NCBI GenBank assembly: GCA_051745395.1
Contig: JBNJEA010000187.1
Span: forward strand, 1 to 5,028
Source: JBNJEA01 sp051745395
GTDB lineage: Bacteria; Desulfobacterota; Desulfobacteria; Desulfobacterales; Desulfosalsimonadaceae
Length of the DNA stretch: 5,028 nucleotides
Direction: 5' to 3'
Shown here: positions 1 to 4,181 of the stretch, piece by piece
Position numbering within the stretch: position 1 is the first letter of the stretch
How the letters are laid out: the number at the start of each line of letters is the position of its first letter
Program-made: the position numbers and the translations under genes
Notes under the pieces: model-generated
Database searches by the model: none
The model's input: only the letters and a program-made list of their open reading frames with translations
Told to the model about the DNA's origin: nothing

Positions 1-112
1 GCACATCCTTGAAATCCGGGGTCTCCGCCGTCTGTTCAAGGACCGAATCCACGCCGGGCAAACGGCGCAGCAGGGCCTGGAGATCGGGGGGCGGGTTTTT
101 TGGTTGGGACAT
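1..112 (-). CDS. selA: SelA-like L-seryl-tRNA(Sec) selenium transferase, N-terminal fragment
   Basis: Only the first 37 codons are in the window; the rest lies beyond position 1. The peptide starts MSQPKNPPPDLQALLRRLPG and continues VDSVLEQTAETPDFKDV. The segment LLRRLPGVDSVLE matches what I know of the short N-terminal domain of SelA, where a leucine-rich 'LLxxLPxVDxLL' stretch opens the protein. SelA is the PLP enzyme that converts Ser-tRNA(Sec) to Sec-tRNA(Sec) in the cytoplasm using selenophosphate. The PLP domain is not visible, so the call rests on this short motif alone. The ATG at 112 is preferred: the same frame upstream closes with TGA at 154-152, and the only other start between is a TTG at 127. 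No Shine-Dalgarno sequence precedes the ATG, because a heptamer repeat tract runs right up to it. The gene is divergent from pyrF. An unrelated protein with a similar N-terminus remains possible. Confidence 0.62.
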   Translation of the reverse strand, partial: MSQPKNPPPDLQALLRRLPGVDSVLEQTAETPDFKDV

Positions 113-191
113 GGTATAAGGTGTCAAAGTAAAAGGTGTAAGGTATAAGGTTCAGGGTATAAGGTTTAAGGTTCAAGGTGTAAGGTATCAG
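113..191 (+). repeat. Heptamer tandem tract A1 (GGTNTAA type)
   Basis: From 135 the sequence runs in exact 7-bp steps: GGTGTAA, GGTATAA, GGTTCAG, GGTATAA, GGTTTAA, GGTTCAA, GGTGTAA, GGTATCA. Two further units sit at 113-126, followed by an 8-bp irregular piece (127-134). The tract begins at the base next to the selA start codon, so on the minus strand it occupies the place where a ribosome binding site should be. Because 7 is not a multiple of 3, the TAA in each unit closes all plus-strand frames. A second tract of the same family ends pyrF (1672-1748). Confidence 0.9.
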
Positions 192-196
192 GCCGG

Positions 197-225
197 TTGA
201 TAAGATCCTGATAATTTATATTCAA
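197..225 (-). promoter_or_regulatory. Weak candidate promoter for selA
   Basis: On the minus strand TTGAAT (225-220) is followed after 17 bp by TATCAA (202-197). Each box matches four of six bases of the sigma-70 consensus. Transcription from here would place the whole heptamer tract A1 in the 5' untranslated leader of selA. The match is weak in AT-rich DNA and may be chance. Confidence 0.2.
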
Positions 226-251
226 ATCCTTAGGCCCTTATCTTATTACCT

Positions 252-495
252 GGTTATCCGAAATATTCCAGTTCATGATTTTGTGTGCTGAATCAAGGCA
301 TCATGAACTGTCATTACCTAACAAAAAAAGCAACTTGCTACATCCGTCATGCCTGCGAACCTGTCCCGAAAGAGTCCGGGACAGGTTCGCAGGCATGACA
401 GGCGAGGCGATGTTCTTTTTCTGGATGTGTGCGGGCTTTCACGCAGCAAATTTATTTGACTGAAAAGGATTAATAATTGGCGTTTTTGGGATAAC
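252..495. repeat. Dispersed structured element D, copy 1 (MITE-like)
   Basis: This 244-bp AT-rich block is related along its length to 3923-4181. The left 105 bp align at roughly 85% by eye, including the shared stretches ATCAAGGCATCAT, ACAAAAAAAGCA and GTCATGCCTGCGAA. The right part shares GGCGAGGCGATGT and a final ATTGG.GTTT...GGATAAC. It opens with GGTTATCCGA and closes with GGGATAAC, an imperfect inverted terminal repeat that is perfect in copy 2 if the outer bases of copy 1 are used. A 10-bp perfect inverted repeat (AGTTCATGAT 270-279, ATCATGAACT 300-309) and a 23-bp hairpin (346-399) lie inside. No transposase is encoded, so it would be a non-autonomous element or a structured repeat. 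Confidence 0.75.
346..399. repeat. Perfect 23-bp hairpin in the centre of D1
   Basis: Positions 346-368 (GTCATGCCTGCGAAC...CCCG) are an exact reverse complement of 377-399, separated by an 8-nt loop. The outer part, GTCATGCCTGCGAA, is the same half-site found in D2 (4014-4089) and, with T for G in the core (GTCATTCC), at 558. It belongs to the broad class of REP-like palindromes of the form GTCAT(T/G)CC(C/T)GCGAA that are scattered between genes of many Proteobacteria and relatives. Confidence 0.88.
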
Positions 496-497
496 TT

Positions 498-665
498 GAC
501 AGTCCAAAGCTCTGTTTAAGTTGTTGATTTTAAAAAGAAACCGCATTGTCTCTCGAAGTCATTCCCGCGAAGGCGGGAATCCAGAATAATCAGTGAGTTA
601 TAGATTGCGGCTAAAGCCTTGAACTGAGACCTGCCTTCGCAGGAATGACAGAACTTTGGACTGTC
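498..665. repeat. MITE-like element E with 12-bp terminal inverted repeats
   Basis: GACAGTCCAAAG at 498-509 is an exact inverted match to CTTTGGACTGTC at 654-665. The 168-bp block between encloses a REP-like pair of hairpins (558-649) and has no coding sequence. GGATAAC occurs just outside on both sides (489-495 and 670-676), which could be a target duplication or a leftover of the neighbouring D1 end. Only one copy is in the window, so mobility is inferred from shape alone. Confidence 0.55.
558..649. repeat. REP-like paired hairpin (GTCATTCC family)
   Basis: The outer ends GTCATTCC (558-565) and GGAATGAC (642-649) are inverted. Each carries its own hairpin: ATTCCCGC-GAAG-GCGGGAAT at 561-580 and CCTGC-CTTC-GCAGG at 630-643. 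This is the arrangement of two inverted REP units around a short spacer, similar to bacterial interspersed mosaic elements. It sits inside element E. Confidence 0.82.
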
Positions 666-783
666 GAGTGGATAACCATATTTCAATGATTCTCTTCAGA
701 GATTTAAACCACTTAACCCTTTAGTCCCTATCATTTTATATCCCGTTGTTTCAACTTAAATTTAAGCAATCGGCCGGTAAATA

Positions 784-813
784 TTGACGGTTCGGCAAAG
801 CGGGATGTATGCT
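784..813 (+). promoter_or_regulatory. Candidate promoter for pyrF
   Basis: TTGACG (784-789) and TATGCT (808-813) are spaced by 18 bp, matching five and four of six bases of the sigma-70 boxes. Transcription would begin near 820, so the B1 hairpin (836-905) would lie in the pyrF leader just ahead of the ribosome binding site. The sequence match is the only support. Confidence 0.25.
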
Positions 814-835
814 GCCTGCAAGCAGGAATTGTTTT

Positions 836-905
836 TCTCGCGCCAAGCCGCCAAGCGCACCAAGAAAGGCTTTGAAACTTTGCGCCTTTGCGTCTTGGCG
901 CGGGA
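836..905. repeat. GCGCCAAG hairpin repeat, copy B1
   Basis: TCTCGCGCCAAG (836-847) pairs with CTTGGCGCGGGA (894-905) with one G-T wobble. The interior carries further partly matching GCCAAG / CTTTGCG stretches. Two more copies lie at 1885-1978 and 3840-3896. B1 and B3 also share the right flank ATGGAAAAA, so the ATG at 906 is likely part of the repeat rather than a gene start. This repeat style is common between genes in many bacterial genomes. Confidence 0.85.
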
Positions 906-941
906 ATGGAAAAATTAATTGACGACGCATCCAGTAGGATA

Positions 942-947
942 AGGGAG
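942..947 (+). promoter_or_regulatory. Ribosome binding site deciding the pyrF start
   Basis: AGGGAG lies six bases ahead of the ATG at 954, a good distance for initiation. The upstream in-frame candidates, TTG 888 and ATG 906, lie in or beside repeat B1 and lack such a site, so 954 is the preferred start. Confidence 0.8.
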
Positions 948-953
948 ACGGCC

Positions 954-1685
954 ATGCGCAGTGCAAAGGATTATATTGTGTTTCCGCTGGATCTGCCAAC
1001 GGTGGAGCAGGCCGCCGGCTACGTTCGGCGGCTTGCCGATGATGTGGGGATGTTCAAGGTCGGTCTGGAGTTGTTTGTCCGCGGCGGCGCCCGGATGATC
1101 CGGCTCATCCGGGAGGAAAGCGATGCGGGCATATTTCTGGATTTAAAGCTCCACGACATCCCGGAAACCGTCCGGCGGGCCATGGAGCAGATCGCCGGTT
1201 GGCAGGTCTCCTATACCACGGTGCATTGCGGGGAAAGCCCGGCCATGCTCGAAGCGGCCGTGGCCGGCAGCCGGGACAGAGTCGGCGTGCTGGGCGTGAC
1301 CGTACTCACCAGTGTATCGCCTGATGATATCCGGCATGCGGGGTTTCTGGCGGCCTATGCCGACAACCTGTCCGAGCTGGTGATCAAGCGCGCCGACATG
1401 GCAAAGGTGGCGGGATGCGCCGGGGTGGTCTGCTCGGGGCACGAGGTGGCCGTGATCCGGGAGCGTTTCGGCAATGACTTTGTGACCATGGTCCCCGGCA
1501 TCCGGCCTGCCTGGACGCTTTCGGAAAAAGATGATCAGCAGCGGGTGGTCACCCCCGCCCAGGCCGTCGCCCGGGGGGCGGACTACGTCGTCATCGGCCG
1601 GCCCATCCGGGATGCAGAGGATCCGTCTGCGGCGGCGGAGATGGTGGCGGCCGAGATTGAGGAAGGGATGGGGTATGAGGTGTAA
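954..1685 (+). CDS. pyrF: Orotidine 5'-phosphate decarboxylase
   Basis: PyrF decarboxylates OMP to UMP, the last step of de novo pyrimidine synthesis, in the cytoplasm. The 243-residue protein has the usual family length and TIM-barrel motifs in order. These are IVFPLDLP (8-15), FKVGLELF (34-41), the catalytic loop FLDLKLHDIPETV (61-73) with Asp63, Lys65 and Asp68, VTVLTS (115-120), the phosphate-binding MVPGIRP (179-185), and ADYVVIGRPI (209-218). All key residues are present. The start at 954 is chosen because AGGGAG lies at the right spacing and the mature motif begins a few residues later; extending to 888 would add 22 residues encoded partly by a repeat. The last residues Tyr-Glu-Val and the stop TAA lie in heptamer tract A2. 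The gene stands alone, divergent from selA and convergent with lysC. A candidate promoter lies at 784-813. Confidence 0.96.
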   Translation: MRSAKDYIVFPLDLPTVEQAAGYVRRLADDVGMFKVGLELFVRGGARMIRLIREESDAGIFLDLKLHDIPETVRRAMEQIAGWQVSYTTVHCGESPAMLEAAVAGSRDRVGVLGVTVLTSVSPDDIRHAGFLAAYADNLSELVIKRADMAKVAGCAGVVCSGHEVAVIRERFGNDFVTMVPGIRPAWTLSEKDDQQRVVTPAQAVARGADYVVIGRPIRDAEDPSAAAEMVAAEIEEGMGYEV

Positions 1686-1748
1686 GGTTGAAGGTGTAAG
1701 GTTGAAGGTTTGTGGTGTGAGGTTTGTGGTGTGAGGTTTGAGGTTTGA
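1672..1748 (+). repeat. Heptamer tandem tract A2, overlapping the pyrF 3' end
   Basis: Eleven exact 7-bp steps run from 1672: GGTATGA, GGTGTAA, GGTTGAA, GGTGTAA, GGTTGAA, GGTTTGT, GGTGTGA, GGTTTGT, GGTGTGA, GGTTTGA, GGTTTGA. The second unit supplies the pyrF stop codon (1683-1685). The tract is the same family and orientation as A1 (113-191), but its units drift from TAA toward TGA and TGT endings. Confidence 0.9.
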
Positions 1749-1758
1749 GGCGGCATTT

Positions 1759-1866
1759 TCAGCCGGCGAAGTGGCGGTAGATAATCAATGCGGTGATGGC
1801 GGCGGCCAAAAGGAGGGTGAATAAGATCTGGTCGGTGTTGAATTGTTTCACGGCAAAAATTACCAT
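1759..1866 (-). CDS. Possible small single-span membrane protein, unknown
   Basis: This 35-residue reading frame starts MVIFAVKQFNTDQ and continues ILFTLLLAAAITALIIYRHFAG. Residues 14-30 are an uninterrupted hydrophobic stretch long enough for one membrane span, followed by the basic YRH, which would favour a cytoplasmic C-terminus. Codons from the GTG at 1851 onward mostly end in G or C, like the neighbouring real genes, which argues against chance. A GTG start at 1851 would give a 30-residue form. Neither start has a clear Shine-Dalgarno sequence; repeat B2 begins 18 bp upstream and may have displaced it. The frame lies downstream of lysC on the same strand and could be its last operon member. 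I do not recognise the family, and it may not be expressed. Confidence 0.42.
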   Translation of the reverse strand: MVIFAVKQFNTDQILFTLLLAAAITALIIYRHFAG

Positions 1867-1884
1867 GGGTTGGCTGCAAAATGT

Positions 1885-1978
1885 TTTCTCGCGCCAAGGG
1901 GCAAAGACGCAACGTTATCAAAGCCTTTCCTGTGCCTTTCCGGTAATCCTTGGCGTCTTTGCGCCTTGGCGCGAGAAA
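1885..1978. repeat. GCGCCAAG hairpin repeat, copy B2 (near-perfect)
   Basis: The 15-bp arm TTTCTCGCGCCAAGG (1885-1899) matches 1964-1978 exactly. After one G-G mismatch a further 10 bp (GCAAAGACGC 1901-1910 with 1953-1962) also match exactly, giving 25 pairs in 26 positions around a 42-nt loop. It is the best preserved of the three B copies and fills most of the space between lysC and the small ORF. Confidence 0.9.
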
Positions 1979-1985
1979 TTTTTTT
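1885..1985 (+). terminator. Hairpin plus T-run, possible terminator for pyrF
   Basis: The B2 hairpin is followed at 1979-1985 by seven T on the plus strand. A plus-strand transcript leaving pyrF would thus meet a long stem and a U-run just before the convergent lysC. On the minus strand the stem is followed by AAAACATTTT, not a U-run. The long loop is unusual for an intrinsic terminator. Confidence 0.42.
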
Positions 1986-1989
1986 GTGA

Positions 1990-2496
1990 TTAAGAGGCGG
2001 CGTCAAGATCAAACGCCGTGTGCAGCGCCCGGACGGCCAGCTCCGTGTATTTTTCCTCGATCACGCAGGAAATCCGGATTTCCGAGGTGCTGATCATCAG
2101 GATGTTGATGTTTTCGGCGGCCAGGGTTTCAAACATTTTCGAGGCCACGCCGGAATGGCTGCGCATGCCCACGCCGATGACCGATACCTTGGCGATGTTG
2201 GCATCGCCGAGCACCTCGGCGGCCCCGATGTCTTCGGCCATCTTTTTTTCGATGTCCATGGCCGCGGCAAAATCCCCTTTGGGCACCGTAAAGGTCAAGT
2301 CGGTCATGTTGCCGGCCCGGGTGTTTTGGATGATCATGTCCACGCCGATGCCCGCTTTGGCCACGGGGGCGAGGATTTTCGAGGCAATGCCGGGTTGATC
2401 GGGAACTTTGCGCAACGTAATCCGGGCTTCGTTTTTGTTGTGGGTCACACCCGAGACCACCACTTTTTCCATATTGGCATCTTCATGGACGACCAT
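1990..2496 (-). CDS. Possible in-frame LysC beta subunit (ACT domains only)
   Basis: Codon 239 of lysC is ATG (2496-2494), preceded after eight bases by AGGAGG (2510-2505), a better ribosome binding site than that of the full gene. Initiation here would give a 168-residue protein starting MVVHEDANMEKVVVSGV and holding both ACT domains without the kinase. In Corynebacterium, Bacillus and Thermus aspartokinases, the same gene makes an alpha chain and an in-frame beta chain of about 160-172 residues from this position, forming alpha2beta2. The purine-rich site overlaps codons for Asn-Glu-Glu-Glu-Gly-Thr, so protein constraint alone could produce it. Dual translation is therefore a supported inference, not a demonstration. 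Confidence 0.5.
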   Translation of the reverse strand: MVVHEDANMEKVVVSGVTHNKNEARITLRKVPDQPGIASKILAPVAKAGIGVDMIIQNTRAGNMTDLTFTVPKGDFAAAMDIEKKMAEDIGAAEVLGDANIAKVSVIGVGMRSHSGVASKMFETLAAENINILMISTSEIRISCVIEEKYTELAVRALHTAFDLDAAS

Positions 2497-3210
2497 GGTA
2501 CCTTCCTCCTCGTTAAAGGATGATCGGACGTGGATGGGCACGTCGTATTTCTTGGCAAACTCCACGGAGCGGATCTGGAGGACCTTGGCGCCGAGACTGG
2601 CCATTTCCAGCATTTCATCATAGGCGATGCGGTCGAGTTTTTTCGCCCTGGAGCAGATGTTGGGATCGGCGGTATAGATGCCGTCCACGTCGGTATAGAT
2701 TTCGCACCGGTCGGCGCCGATGGCCGCGGCCACGGCCACGGCCGAGGTGTCCGAGCCGCCGCGGCCTAAGGTAGTGATATTGCCGGTCGCATCCGCGCCC
2801 TGGAACCCGGCCACAATGACGATCTGCCGCTCGTTTATCAGCGCCTTGATCCGGTCGGCGCCGATGTCTAAAATCCGGGCCTTGGTCGAGGTGCTGTCGG
2901 TGAGGATGTCGGCCTGGTATCCGAGGATGGAGCGGGCCTTGTAGCCCATGGCCTGAAGGGTCATGGCCATCAAAGACACCGTGGTCTGCTCGCCGGTGGC
3001 CAGCAAAACGTCTAATTCCCGCTTGTCCGGCGTTTCGGTGATACTTTCGGCCATGCCGATCAGCTCGTCGGTAACGCCGCTCATGGCCGAAAGGATCACG
3101 ACCACGTCGTTTCCCGCTTCATAGGTCCGGGTAATCCGGCCGGCGACATTGCGGATCCGGTCGAGATCGCCCACGGAGGTGCCGCCGTATTTCTGTACGA
3201 TAAGCGCCAT
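1990..3210 (-). CDS. lysC: Aspartate kinase, feedback-regulated, two ACT domains
   Basis: The enzyme phosphorylates L-aspartate with ATP, the first step toward lysine, threonine, methionine and diaminopimelate. The 406 residues match the family's usual length. The kinase domain shows VQKYGGTSVG (5-14), ILSAMSGVTDELI (39-51), ATGEQTT (71-77) and TTLGRGGSDTSA (146-157). The C-terminal half has two ACT domains: one from about 262 with VPDQPGIASKIL (269-280) and MIIQN (292-296), and a second from about 339 with VSVIGVGMRSHSGVASKMF (342-360) and STSEIRIS (374-381). This single-enzyme form is normally inhibited by lysine and/or threonine through the ACT domains. The start at 3210 is set by AAAGGA eight bases upstream (3224-3219); a longer reading frame runs into tsaE but adds nothing family-like. 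It follows tsaE by 68 bp. An internal start at 2496 may make a separate beta subunit. Confidence 0.97.
   Translation of the reverse strand: MALIVQKYGGTSVGDLDRIRNVAGRITRTYEAGNDVVVILSAMSGVTDELIGMAESITETPDKRELDVLLATGEQTTVSLMAMTLQAMGYKARSILGYQADILTDSTSTKARILDIGADRIKALINERQIVIVAGFQGADATGNITTLGRGGSDTSAVAVAAAIGADRCEIYTDVDGIYTADPNICSRAKKLDRIAYDEMLEMASLGAKVLQIRSVEFAKKYDVPIHVRSSFNEEEGTMVVHEDANMEKVVVSGVTHNKNEARITLRKVPDQPGIASKILAPVAKAGIGVDMIIQNTRAGNMTDLTFTVPKGDFAAAMDIEKKMAEDIGAAEVLGDANIAKVSVIGVGMRSHSGVASKMFETLAAENINILMISTSEIRISCVIEEKYTELAVRALHTAFDLDAAS
2505..2510 (-). promoter_or_regulatory. Internal Shine-Dalgarno sequence in lysC
   Basis: The minus strand reads AGGAGG, then AAGGTACC, then ATG at 2496. 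The match to the anti-Shine-Dalgarno is full-length and the spacing optimal. It supports internal initiation of the ACT-domain fragment. Confidence 0.55.
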
Positions 3211-3218
3211 TGCGCCGG

Positions 3219-3224
3219 TCCTTT
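3219..3224 (-). promoter_or_regulatory. Ribosome binding site of lysC
   Basis: AAAGGA on the minus strand lies eight bases before the ATG at 3210 and selects that start over the longer upstream reading frame. A second purine run, GGGAGGGG near 3229-3236, is too far away to serve this start. Confidence 0.7.
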
Positions 3225-3244
3225 GTTTTCCCCTCCCAATTCCT

Positions 3245-3262
3245 CCCCCGAGTTTCCGGGGG
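3245..3262. other. GC-rich hairpin between tsaE and lysC
   Basis: CCCCCG (3245-3250) and CGGGGG (3257-3262) pair around a six-base loop; two more G-C pairs follow after one mismatch. On the transcribed minus strand it is followed by GAGGAATTGG, with no U-run, so it is not an intrinsic terminator. It could be a degenerate intergenic repeat or an RNA processing or stability element between two operon genes. Confidence 0.4.
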
Positions 3263-3278
3263 CGGGCCAAAGAAGGGC

Positions 3279-3797
3279 TTAAGTGGATGACTTGGGATGA
3301 TATTCGGTTTTTATGCCCTGTACCAGATTTGTATTGTCCGGTCCATAAAAAAATAGGCCAAACCGGCGTTCGGAGGTGCCGCGGGCTTCGATGGCGATGA
3401 CGATATCCGGGGAAAAGGCTTCCCCGGCGGTCCGCTCGGCCCACTCGATGGCCACAACGCCTTCTCCGCTGACGATTTCTTCAAACCCGATGTCGTCGAG
3501 TTCTTCCGGGGCGGACAGCCGGTAGAGATCCACGTGGAAAAGCCGCAGCCGGCCGGGGTATTCGTTGACGATGTTGTAGGTCGGGCTGGTGACGGCGTAT
3601 TGGGCGGCCACGTCCAGGCCGCTGGCCAGTCCCTTGATCAGGGCGGTTTTGCCGCTGCCCAGGTCGCCGGTCAGGGCGATGGTGACGGGGCGGTCGATGT
3701 ATCGGCCCAGAGCCCGGCCCAGGGCACGGGTCTGTTCTTCGGATTCGGTCTGGATCGTTAGGCTGTGATCGGGGTGGTGACTGGTGAAAGGCGTCAT
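3279..3797 (-). CDS. tsaE: TsaE, ATPase for tRNA t6A37 modification
   Basis: TsaE is the ATPase partner of TsaB and TsaD, which transfer threonylcarbamoyl to A37 of ANN-decoding tRNAs in the cytoplasm. The 172-residue protein shows the family signature in order: SEEQTRALGRALG (19-31), the Walker A loop TGDLGSGKTALIKGLA (43-58) with Lys50 and Thr51, VTSPTYNIVNEY (69-80), LFHVDLYRL (86-94) as the Walker B-like strand, and VVAIEWAER (114-122). All expected functional residues are present and no frameshift is seen. The ATG at 3797 is the first possible start, since TAA closes the frame three codons or fewer upstream. It is preceded by an A-rich stretch with no Shine-Dalgarno sequence, and repeat B3 begins 42 bp upstream. 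The gene lies between nnr and lysC on the same strand, an order I associate with Desulfobacterota. Confidence 0.96.
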   Translation of the reverse strand: MTPFTSHHPDHSLTIQTESEEQTRALGRALGRYIDRPVTIALTGDLGSGKTALIKGLASGLDVAAQYAVTSPTYNIVNEYPGRLRLFHVDLYRLSAPEELDDIGFEEIVSGEGVVAIEWAERTAGEAFSPDIVIAIEARGTSERRFGLFFYGPDNTNLVQGIKTEYHPKSST

Positions 3798-3839
3798 TTT
3801 TTAGATTTATGGGGTTGCTTTTGAAACCAGTTTGTATTT

Positions 3840-3896
3840 TCGCGCAAAGCCCCAAGGCGCAAAGTCATTCTTGGCGCTCTTGGCGGCTTTGCGCGA
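3840..3896. repeat. GCGCCAAG hairpin repeat, copy B3 (diverged)
   Basis: TCGCGCAAAGCC (3840-3851) pairs perfectly with GGCTTTGCGCGA (3885-3896). CCAAG (3852-3856) and CTTGG (3879-3883) extend the stem past a one-base bulge. Relative to B1 and B2 the terminal CCAAG is replaced by CAAAG on one arm and CTTTG on the other, a paired change that keeps the stem. It lies 42 bp ahead of tsaE. Confidence 0.85.
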
Positions 3897-3922
3897 GTAT
3901 GGAAAAAATTTATCCGCATTTT

Positions 3923-4181
3923 TTATCCGAAATATTTCAGTTCGTGATTTTGTCTGTAGAATCAAGGCATCATAAACCGCCAATATTTACAAAAAAAGCA
4001 ATTTGCTACGTCTGTCATGCCTGCGAAAGCAGGCATCCATTTTTCCAGGTGGCAAGAAAATCCTGGATGCCTGTCTTCACAGGCATGACGGGCGAGGCGA
4101 TGTCCTTTTTGATTTATGTTCTGGCTTGCATGACAATTTTATTTGATGAAAGAATAGAAAATTGGAGTTTGTCGGATAACC
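3923..4181. repeat. Dispersed structured element D, copy 2 (MITE-like)
   Basis: Second copy of D1 (252-495) in the same orientation on the plus strand. Its ends are the exact inverted pair TTATCCGA (3923-3930) and TCGGATAA (4172-4179). The 10-bp inverted repeat of D1 is present in weakened form (near 3939-3975, about eight of ten positions still able to pair). The centre differs: instead of one 23-bp hairpin, D2 has a REP-like pair of hairpins (4014-4089). It ends seven bases before the nnr stop codon and, with B3, makes up nearly all of the 391-bp nnr-tsaE gap. Confidence 0.75.
4014..4089. repeat. REP-like paired hairpin (GTCATGCC family) inside D2
   Basis: Two inverted units face each other: ATGCCTGC-GAAA-GCAGGCAT (4017-4036) and ATGCCTGT-CTTC-ACAGGCAT (4067-4086), with outer ends GTCATGC (4014-4020) and GCATGAC (4083-4089). 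AGGCATCCA (4031-4039) can alternatively pair with TGGATGCCT (4064-4072), so the whole 76 bp can fold as one long stem or as two small ones. Confidence 0.85.

Larger units (their letters stand above)
113..953. other. Gene-free 841-bp divergent spacer between selA and pyrF
   Basis: Apart from heptamer tract A1, elements D1 and E, repeat B1 and two weak promoter candidates, I see nothing convincing here. The stretch 678-783 is AT-rich, with no clear gene, and may hold control sequences. CCTGC-AA-GCAGG at 815-826 is a small palindrome resembling half of a REP-like unit. Short reading frames cross the repeats on both strands but show no protein-family features. Confidence 0.7.

Noticed and set aside
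113..191. Heptamer tract considered as a CRISPR array or iteron origin
   Set aside because: Units are only 7 bp with no spacers and no Cas gene, and no replication initiator gene or DnaA boxes are nearby.
275..463. Plus-strand 62-codon reading frame
   Set aside because: It runs through element D1 and its palindrome. The similar peptide pieces it shares with a frame in D2 (ESRHH, GMTGEA) come from the shared repeat DNA, not from a protein family.
496..501. Perfect TTGACA -35 box
   Set aside because: No acceptable -10 box lies 16-18 bp downstream, and the sequence is part of the inverted end of element E.
731..999. Minus-strand frames upstream of pyrF
   Set aside because: They cross repeat B1 and the pyrF start, show no family motif and have no ribosome binding site.
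2020..2523. Long plus-strand frame opposite lysC
   Set aside because: It is the complement of a clearly coding aspartokinase; its His/Gly/Asp-rich composition is typical of an antisense shadow in GC-rich DNA.
3211..3444. N-terminal extension of LysC into tsaE
   Set aside because: The extra 78 codons overlap tsaE and lack family sequence; the KYGGTSV motif begins six residues after the start at 3210, which has its own ribosome binding site.
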